Positions 1-9,300 of a stretch of 13,854 nucleotides of DNA are shown in pieces. This DNA comes from Phoronis ovalis (taxonomy: Eukaryota; Phoronida; Phoronidae): positions 1-13,854 of the forward strand of contig JAOXYB010035739.1 of NCBI GenBank assembly GCA_028565635.1, given 5' to 3'. A program made the translations under genes and the position numbers. The notes below the pieces were generated by a model. That model saw only the letters and a program-made list of their open reading frames with translations, was not told the origin of the DNA and ran no database searches. Numbering within the stretch: the first letter of the stretch is position 1; each line of letters starts with the position of its first letter.

Positions 1-58
1 ATTTTCGAAAGTAAACCCAATTATGTACTCGAGAACGGAAAAATGTTTTGATTTTCGT

Positions 59-64
59 TTTATT
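59..64 (-). terminator. FBXO15: Candidate FBXO15 poly(A) signal
   Basis: AATAAA on the minus strand about 210 bases past the proposed stop codon. The hexamer is common in AT-rich DNA, so this is position-supported only. Confidence 0.3.
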
Positions 65-272
65 TTCTAATACTGGTAGCCAATTAACATAGCTGTAGCA
101 CCATAATTTGGTCCAAAATTTTCCTTAGAAATTAAACTTAGCTAAGAGCATAGCAACATGAATGCTTGCTAAAAATAGCAAGTTTGGTGCTGAAATAAAT
201 CTTAAGGAGACATACCTTTGTTTTAAAATGTAGGAAAATAGGTTAAGAATAATATGTCCTTTGGTAAATGGT

Positions 273-371
273 CTAAAATGTCCCAAAAAAGTTAATTTTT
301 GATTTTTGTTTTACAGTTTTAACAGTTTTTGGACAGCACTTTGTCAAAGTTAACAAACATTTCTTATTGAG
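273..371 (-). CDS. FBXO15: Probable FBXO15 terminal coding exon 11
   Basis: After a CTTTGTAG acceptor a phase-0 frame runs 32 codons to TAG at 273-275, ending SKINFFGTF. The human protein, as I remember it, ends AKINHWFGTEY, so the KIN-x-FGT-aromatic end fits. The acceptor phase matches exon 10 and the total length becomes 505, near the usual 510. The middle of this exon is Lys-rich (PKTVKTVKQKSK) and does not resemble the hydrophobic strands expected, so it is either diverged or a chance match. A minus-strand AATAAA lies about 210 bases downstream. Confidence 0.5.
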   Translation of the reverse strand, partial: LNKKCLLTLTKCCPKTVKTVKQKSKINFFGTF

Positions 372-3300
372 CTACAAAGGAGTATCTTAGCTAGAGTAAA
401 AAGCAGAGAAATACAGAAAAATAGAAATATTTTATGCCAAACCTGACAAATCAAAATTTAAAAAAAAAATTGTGGGTCTTTTGTTTATTTCGTGTCACCT
501 GTACATCAACCCGGGGAGGTATGCAAGTTATTTTTTAGTGGGGGTGTGCAGCCCAGTTGAAAATTTTGGATTTGAATTGTATACATGTACTTCTTACTGT
601 ATTTTTTTGGATCAGTACAGTACACATTCAAAAATTTGGTTTGCTACTCACTGCTTATAGCAAATAACTTGGATTAATTTTAGGTTTGAATCCATAAATA
701 GATTTTGGAATTTGGTCTGTATCAATTGGTTTGCGTAAAAATGGATTGCTACTCAAATATTAAAAATTTTGAATGGCTACCCTTATATTTCACAAAATCT
801 GGATTGCTACCCTTATATTTCAAAAAATTTGGATTGGGTTTGCTACCATTTGCTAAAATTTTGGATTGGGTTGGGCGGCACATCCCAGTAGTAAAAAAAA
901 CACGAGTACATCCCCGGACATCAACACACCCACAACATATGCAATGGATTAGCGTATAAGGAAGTATTGTTCCAAGTACCAAATGAAGCTGTTAGATTTA
1001 TAAATTAACTGCTTATTGTAAAATTCACACAATAATTTTAAACAGTATGAAATCTTAACCACACATTGATGGTCTCTAATGACAAAACAATGTACAAGAA
1101 CAGTTATTGGGTGATTATCGTCTATATGTAAGGAGATATTGTTGTTTTGTACAGCAGCAAATTGAACTGAACTGTTGCATGCAAAATGATTTTAAAAGTG
1201 TTTCTGTACTAGCTATAGCGAATGCACTGTAGAAGAAATTCTACAAAATCTTTTGCACTCCAGACTTTGAAATGATTCACAGCTATGTCTGAGTCACAGA
1301 TACATAATCAAGATTAACAGATCTCGTTCTTTATGAAATATTTTAAATGTTTGGAAACGTTACATGCTTTAGAGTATATCGGTCAGAATTATGTGGCCAA
1401 GTAATACAAAATGGCTTACCCAAATAAGTTGCATTTGCACTTTTCCCTTTTTGTCAGCATACTGCATAGTATACGTCTTACCATCATAGTCAAAATTATC
1501 CGACATTCCACTAGATGTTACTTTAACTGGAGAGCTAGAATTATAATTATAATTACAACAAAATAAAACAACTAATTGAATTTGAAACATATATTATTTT
1601 TCAATGGTGGTTAAAGAATTAAAGAATTCACCCTAGTGACTAAAGAGTGAAGAATTAACTGTAAATTTTGAAGTTGGATTTAACTGTCCCTCCCACCATA
1701 ATCGTAAAACAGATTATTATTTTGAGAATCTATGATCCGCCTGGGTCTTATTTTTCTTCTTCTAAAAATAAGTTGGAACAACAATTACAATTGATAGTTC
1801 ATATAGAACTATAGCTGCCTTTATAAATATATGCATGTAAATTTGACCAAACAACCGGCTTAAAAAATAAAAAACTAAGCATAATTTCATCAAGTTGGTA
1901 ATATAAATCCATATTTAATAATATTTGTCTGACACAACCAAAAAAACATCCTCAATGAAGATGAAAATGGCCAGGTTTGAGATTTCTCAGCTGTACAGGC
2001 AACTTCATGTAGTTGCTGGGGACATTTAAGGTTTTAGTGTTACATTTATTTATTAATACAGGTTTACAATAAAGCAATACACTACAATAAATTACCTGAT
2101 GCACCACATGGGTACATTCCTTTCATCTAGAAGTGTAATGTCCACAATGCAGAAATCTTCTACAATGCCTTTAAACAGATCCGTCTTCCATGGGAAATTT
2201 AGCCTCTTTGGAATAATTACATGATCTACCGTATGATCAGGTCGAATAAGATAGAAAGTAGCACAGCTTCCGTCTGTAAGTACACATACCAATAGTTTTT
2301 TCAAGTTCCAGCTTTCTCAGTTATTGTATGCAAGCTGTTGAATGCCTTGAAAGTTTGTTAAAACCCCAGACTGCATTAAGTGCCTCAACATAATTGGATC
2401 TGATTTTTATTTCTCACTGTCTGTAATGTAATTTATCTTGTTTTTTTGCAATGTTAATCATTTTGTGATAATCCCTAGCATTCTGATGAATTATATATAA
2501 AATTAATGTACTGCATGTAAGAATTTTTAGATATATATGACACTTAAATTTTCAAGTAAAATAGTAACCATCAAACTTGAAGATGAAACCATTCTTGATA
2601 TATAGAACGTCCCATGAGTTAGTAAATAGATGGGAACACATTTTGAAAATTGTAGAACACGGTCAGAAATTATAATGTTTGGTTCAACTGAGATTATGTT
2701 TACGTTTGTAATTAAAATATACATGCACTGCCACACTATTGGCACTGTGCTGATTCTTAACTCTCGCTGTATAATTGGTTTCCATACGGACTCCTGATGC
2801 AAGTATGTCGCATCACACTGCATTAATGTTGGTACACACAACTTACAAAAAATAAAGAAATACATAGAACAGTCAGAAATGTATCTACGAAAAAAAACAC
2901 TTGGCAATCAAGAGCATGTATATCGCTCTAACACATTGATAGTAAGTCATACATTGTCACATTATATTGTCATGATTAAGTAGATTTGTTAAATTCCTTG
3001 TAATCATAAATTTCTCCTAAAGAGTTTTAAAAAGTTTTTTTGGAATACTTTTGTCCTAATTACGTAAGCACATGGATTGAAACAGTTGCTACATAGCAGA
3101 AAAGAAGAAAACATTTGCCTGCGATCACTGGATACATTCTCGACAGATCTACCTTGTATTAATGAGAATTAATAAACCGCCAATAACTAAGGGAGAATAA
3201 GACAATATGAAGATAAGAAAAATTATTAAACTTGATATTGCGGCCTGTTTATTCTGTCTTTGTTCATGGGTCAATGACACCCTTTGCAGATTGTTACTTG

Positions 3301-6300
3301 GAGATACATGGGTGGATTCCAAGTTTTCCATGCGAAGCGACTCATTTCTAACGCTAAAACAAACAATGGGATTCCTCTGTTGAGGCGCATGGGCAGCAGC
3401 TGGACTAACAGATATTTGCTGAAGATGAAATTTCCTAATACTCAACCTATTTATTATACAGACAATATAACTCAACGTAGGGTTGCGTGTAGATTCACAT
3501 ATACCATAGGATGGTGCTGATATTGTCTGAAAGGCACTAGACAAAACTGACACAAACCACGTTGCGAAAATAATTGTTACAAAATATCATTTATGAACAA
3601 CTTTATGAGGGTTGTACATTTTGTAGCATTGTAAAATATTGATTTCTACTAAAAAGATAATATTAGCATAATTATGTTCCGAAGGTTAAAAAACGAATAG
3701 AAGCACAGATGATGCTGTTAATTATACCGCATTGAGTAATCAACCATAATATTGGTAAAATAGACGTAATAAGAATGTCAACTGCAGCTAAGTTAATGTT
3801 TAGAGAGTTCTCCCATGTTTGAAGAGCCTTGTTGGTTCCATAAACTATCACAAAAACGATTATATTTCCAAATGCTCCCAGTACAAATGTTATGAAAATA
3901 TTAATGTTTAAAACAATAAATGTTCCCAAAGACATGACAGTTACTTCATCCGATGTGGTAATGTTTTCAATTTCTGCATCAACGGAAATATTAACATTTT
4001 CATACATCGTTATGCGGCACAGCTTTGTATAAAAAACAACTAAGAGCAGTTCTACGAGTCATTTATAGCAAATTGTATTCCCCATCATAATTAGGATGTT
4101 ATGTAAAACGGAGCAGCCGGAACTTTTGGTATTCTTGAATGCTTCCGATAATACTAATGAGGTGCTAAGTTTTACCATAATTAATGTGTAATTAGCATGT
4201 TAATTGCACTGATTATATGTCAATGTTAAACCATCATCAGTTTGGCATGGAAGTACTTTTATTACGCAAATACATTGGCTATTCTATCCACTCAATACTT
4301 AATTCAATGTATGAATCTTGATGGCTCATGTATTAAAGAAATTTTATCAGGAATTAAAATGATATTCATTCAAAAACAGCGAAAGCTAGGGTAACTTGTA
4401 AATCTCAAGTTTTTCCTTCAATCTTGGCAGATTTCAGGATATCTTAAGCAGAATGCATCTTGCCAACAAAGACGACAGAAACATTAGTTCAAAATATTAC
4501 ATATATGAGATTAAGAACTTAAAAGATTAAACCTATATCTAAAAAAATGAGGTCATCATTAACAGTCCAAATGACATTTCATGTATACTGCTAAAGTCCA
4601 CATCTACAACAAATTTCTACTTCTATATCTTAATAATTATGTTAAAGTATTTATTACCATTCAAATGCCATGCTGCATATTTGCTGACACAGCATTGGCA
4701 GTAATAATTGTTTACCACGGGTATACATTTTTTACAATGATTATTAACCACAGGATACTGCATTTTTTGTCTAAATTTCAAGGATTTTGGTTCCTGCTTT
4801 TGACCTGGGGTGTACATTTCTAGTATTTTTTTTAAATAAGTTTTTACGATAAGGATATATTTTGGAATGCAGTTTTTAGTTTGGGCTTCACTCCCCCCAC
4901 CACTGCCCCCCCAAGGACTAAGATGACAAAATCAATAATTGAAGTTATAAAACAGTTTATCTACTTACTTATGAAAGGAATTATCTCTCTGAAGGTTTAT
5001 TCAGATAATATTCTATAATCGTGTTCGGTTTCAAATTAAATGTGTCAAGTGATTTAGAGAATGACGCAAATGATTTCAAACTAAAGAAAATCTGTAAAAT
5101 ATCAAGTTGCTGAAATGTAGACAAGGCATTTCTGAAGCCCTAAGTACAACACAAATCTCTCTGATACTCACCGAATGATTCTGCCTTACTGTGCACTTGC
5201 GTGAACTGTTGACTCCATATTGAATTCCTCATACTTCTTAACTCTACAGTACAGCTATAGCCGTGTAGACCTACAAAGGATTTAAATTTTTAAAAAATAC
5301 AAATGTTAATTTAAAAACTGATACTAAATGCAATTTATGGATTTCATATATAAGATGCCGTTTGTACATAAATCCTCAAATTTTACAATCAGTAACAACC
5401 AACAATTTGTTTGGGGATATTTTTAATATGTGAGTTTCAGCCCATCCACTTTTACTAGACCCTTTGGCCTCCTTTCTTAATAAATCAGAAAAACAACCTT
5501 CTTACTGAACTAATAACGTATGAATATGTCTCAAATATACACACCCCAAGGGTAACCATATTCAGCAGCTATTACTAAGGAAAAACTGCTTTTGAGTCAA
5601 GAAAGATAAATGTTTGAAATTTACTGTCTTCACTTTGAAGTGCTGAATAAATTTGAAAAATGAAACTTTCAAAAACAGTATTATTTACTTAAAATGACAT
5701 GTTCCAATAGATTTCAGTGTTTCTGTTTACCTACCATATTGTGTATCGACATCGTCCAATACTGGTGTATGTGCAGGAAGTTCATATATGCTGAAAAAGC
5801 ATGATTGTGTGTTTCACTATTGCAGAAGAAATTTGGAGCCACACTTTTCTTAAAAGTATATCGAATTGCTACTAAACTTTAGAAAGTACTTTAAATAGTG
5901 ACATTTTACAAATTTAATTCATTACTATGTGCTCAGAATTATAAACGCTAATTCCTAAAATTCAGTAACAATTTACAAAAAGTTGATTCAACTAAAATAA
6001 CATAGTTCTTAGTGTTATAAGGGTTAGTACATGTATATATATATATATTCATTCAAAATCAGAAATATACAAAAAAAACTGAAAGTGCAACATGCGGTCT
6101 ACTCATCACAAAATATTTATTTTTAATAATTATTTAAATACACTCAATAAATATCAGCAATAACATTTCATCATGTTGATATTGTGGTTGACTTCTGCTG
6201 CTATGTCATGTAGACTAATGCTGACAAATTGCACTAGACTGTCATTAAACAAGTTGGCACTGCAGTAAAAGTGACCATAAATGATGTCACACATCAAGTT

Positions 6301-9300
6301 ATGACTGACCAATCACACTTTCCAAGTGTTTGCGTGATTGATTGTGGGGTTGATGGGGCACATTTTACTACGTCATCTAGCGTATGCAAATAATATAGTC
6401 TAAGGAGCATCTGGAGTTTGCTGAATCAAATTATTAAAAGTGTATGAACAAAGTTTAATTACCTTGAACTTTTTCCGTTCAAACATCTTTGTAGCAACAT
6501 GTTATTATGAATGCATAATGAGAAAAAAGCAAGTTCACCATCCTCCTTCCATGTGGCTACAAGTACACCTTCAGGCAAAGAGTAGATGTGAACTCTTTCA
6601 TCAACGCCACCTGGTGGCTGAGTTAAAGACCATTTACTCCAGTCAAATTGCATATCAAGTATCAGTGATCTTTGGCACGGGCTGAAATTAATAATCAAAC
6701 TCAAATGTAATGTTATGGGTAAGGGACTGACACCTAATCTTCAACAGGCTACAATAAACCTCCTTCACCTGTTGTACAATAGAAGGTGTTACATTTACAT
6801 TGTAGCGTACAATTTTAACAAAAAAAATGGTAAAGTGGAAAAACTTTTAAAATTTCAGAGGCCTGATGTATGATTAACTTTTCAAGGAAATGAACACATC
6901 GTTACTGCAAAAGCTTTGTAAATGACACAAACCTGTTGCTATATGGTTTTCCTTGCTTGTCAAAAAAAATTGCACTGAAAGAATAAAGTTGTAGTTTTCT
7001 GATTGTCTTTACTGACGGTATCTCTAAGCTGTACCATCTTATGGTAGTAGACATCGGAAAGTGAAAAACGTCTGATTGGTTTAACGTGTGAACAATGCTT
7101 CTGTTATCTATGAGATTCAGATGCCACTGAACACCAGCTCGTCTACAAAATGTCAAAATCAAGCAAAACAATTGAGACAAACAGTTCAAACAAAATTGAT
7201 TATAATTGCACCTGAACTTTAACATTTTTATGTTTACTGCATTACCATAACTCCATAAAATGCTAGATTTAGCCTCTGCTAATATTTACTTTTTATAAAA
7301 TGTTTCAGAATTTTAAAAAGTAACTGGGCATGCACAGCTTTCAATGCAGTAAAGAAAAATCAAGGAAGTCTGCTAAGAAGCATCATGCATTTTACCACAC
7401 TGAAGAGTTCTCCACAATTTTCTTACTCAAAGCATTCAACTCTTATAATCGTTTAATCAGACAACAGAGATCATTCTAAACTATTCGGAAGATCAAGTAC
7501 CAATATTAAACTCACTCCAGTGCTTTAGGTGTGTTAGCAGGAAGTCCAGTATACACATGAATCTTCTTAAGATGAGCCATGGCCTTTGTGTTTCTATGTT
7601 CTACACATCGTCTGATACACTCTTGTTTCCATTGCTTGGTAGCGGCTGTTAGTTGTATTTTTGGTGCATATTTATTGTACAATGATTCCCACAAGGAACT
7701 GCAAATAGAGTATGATACATACAAACAAAGAAAATTAAATACTAGTTTATCTGCAAACATATATCATTAAACTTAAACTAAAACAATATACCTTTACAAA
7801 TGAGATGTATTTGTATTTAACAAACTTAACATTAATTCCCTGCTGTGTGTATAAGAACACGGAACATATAATTTAAGTGAAAGTTTTGACCCTGGGCATT
7901 TCATTTAAACTAATTTTTTTTCTGTGGTTTAATCATTTTGCACATAAATTGCATTGTCTTTTTACTCAAGAGTTTATAAATAAATACATTTCTAACGAAA
8001 TATTCAACTGTTACATACTTGTCGCAGGCAAGTTGAAGCCATTTTCTGCATACTCTTGCACAGACTAAAATATCACAAGCATCTAAATTGCTGAATATCT
8101 TCAGTACAATTTCATCTGGAAGCCTAAAGTAATGGAACAGTACAGTTTTAGTAATAAATACTCAGGCTGTACAACTTTACAGAATTTTAGCTGTTATTGA
8201 ATCGCAAAAAATCAGCTTAAAAACTACTGGAACCGGTTGCATAAAACTTGAACCTTAAGGTTAATGCTAAGCCTAAGGCTTGACACCACCCACTATACAC
8301 ATAATAACCCTTAAGGCTATTACGCAAACCTTAGATTTATAAGTTTTATGCATCTAGACCCTGGTAGAGACATGAAACTGAATTCTTCATTCAATTAGAG
8401 GTCGCCAGCAATAATAATAAGTGATGATGATACTGGAAGCTTTGGCTTTATAGGTTCTACCTGTAATCAGTAAGATTTTACTGTATTTTTTTACTGGTTT
8501 TTACTGTAGTTTTTTACTGGTGAATGGATCATAGTCATTCCAATAATACATTTAGATAGCATAAAGCACTTCCTTTAAATATTGTAAACATGAGATTTTG
8601 GAAAAAAAATAATTTTACATCTTGACAGTATTATAAAGTTATAAAATTACAGAGTTATGGAAAAAGACAGATTTTAAGTGAAATAATACATGTTATTAAA
8701 TATTATTGCTGGTCCTAGTATGAATACAATTACTTACACCTGGAATGGATTCATTCAACCCACATCCTAGCACTCACCATGCAAATGTAACATTGCCTTT
8801 CAACGATGCTTTCTTTACTTCTTTTGACAGTTTTCTACTTGTGGAGCTTGTCTTTGGTATTGCTCCAGCATTCTTGATATGCTTCCCATTATTTGCTGAG
8901 GGGCTTGATGTTTTTCCCAAATTTGAGCTAGAACTGATTAGAAGTGTGTTTTTATATTGAGCTAGAACTGATTAAAAGTGTGTTTAGCTATTTTATTTCC
9001 AGTTCCATACACACCTTGAAGGGCAGGCGATAACCTAAATTACTATATATAATGTCCATACAAATTTTTTGTGGAGCAAAGTGTAGTTTTTCTCATTTAC
9101 CAGAAAGAGTCATAATATTGCTAACGCTGATACCATTTAGTGGCGGAGAATCAGATCTGTTCCTCAATACAAGTGGGATATACTGTTTAAGGTTTACCAG
9201 CCAGCCAGACTCGTCTTATGGGGAACAGACTCGGTGGGTGCTTCTGATGGAAGTTCAAGAAAGCATGTTTGAAGGTGTGCTGAGCCCATCTTAGAGTTAT

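Larger units (their letters stand above)
372..1419 (-). other. FBXO15: FBXO15 intron 10 (if exon 11 is real)
   Basis: The donor is GTAAGC and the acceptor CTTTGTAG. It holds the repeat element at 536-890. The rest (891-1413) is AT-rich with no recognised gene. Confidence 0.5.
8124..8777 (-). other. FBXO15: FBXO15 intron 2
   Basis: Donor GTGAGT, acceptor TTTAG, 654 bp. It carries the MITE-like element at 8227-8364 and the 22-bp tandem repeat at 8476-8520. The rest is AT-rich with no gene. Confidence 0.85.

Noticed and set aside
1-66. A minus-strand phase-0 frame containing LEYIIGFTFEN after an AG at 67-68, considered as the FBXO15 terminal exon.
   Set aside because: It has a poor pyrimidine tract, no stop within the window and weaker similarity than the 273-371 candidate.
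1291-1350. A minus-strand stretch ERDLLILIMYL followed by a stop, resembling the hydrophobic FBXO15 C-terminal strands.
   Set aside because: The only nearby acceptor is in the wrong phase for exon 10, and no other acceptor opens the frame.
1369-1419. Read-through of exon 10 to the stop at 1369 as the FBXO15 C-terminus.
   Set aside because: A good GTAAGC donor follows the conserved Trp codon, and the extension (SHFVLLGHIIL) does not resemble the family ending. The phase-0 exon at 273-371 fits better.
3119-3152. A 34-nt GT...AG segment in the GPCR that would join the TM6 and TM7 frames.
   Set aside because: It is far shorter than usual animal introns. Removing it makes the TM6-TM7 spacing too short (28 residues between the key prolines), whereas a simple frame change gives normal spacing.
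4581-4823. Overlapping open frames on both strands in FBXO15 intron 8.
   Set aside because: Hydrophobic, low-complexity translations from AT-rich DNA with no motif. Neither strand looks coding.
6384-6391. Exact POU octamer ATGCAAAT in intron 6 and again at 8779-8786, noted because mouse Fbxo15 is an Oct4/Sox2 target.
   Set aside because: About one exact octamer is expected by chance in this much AT-rich DNA. The second copy overlaps coding sequence, and neither has a properly placed SOX site.
9052-9294. Plus-strand open frame of 80 codons in FBXO15 intron 1.
   Set aside because: It has no recognisable motif, lies next to repeat elements and has no splice-site support. Judged a chance frame.
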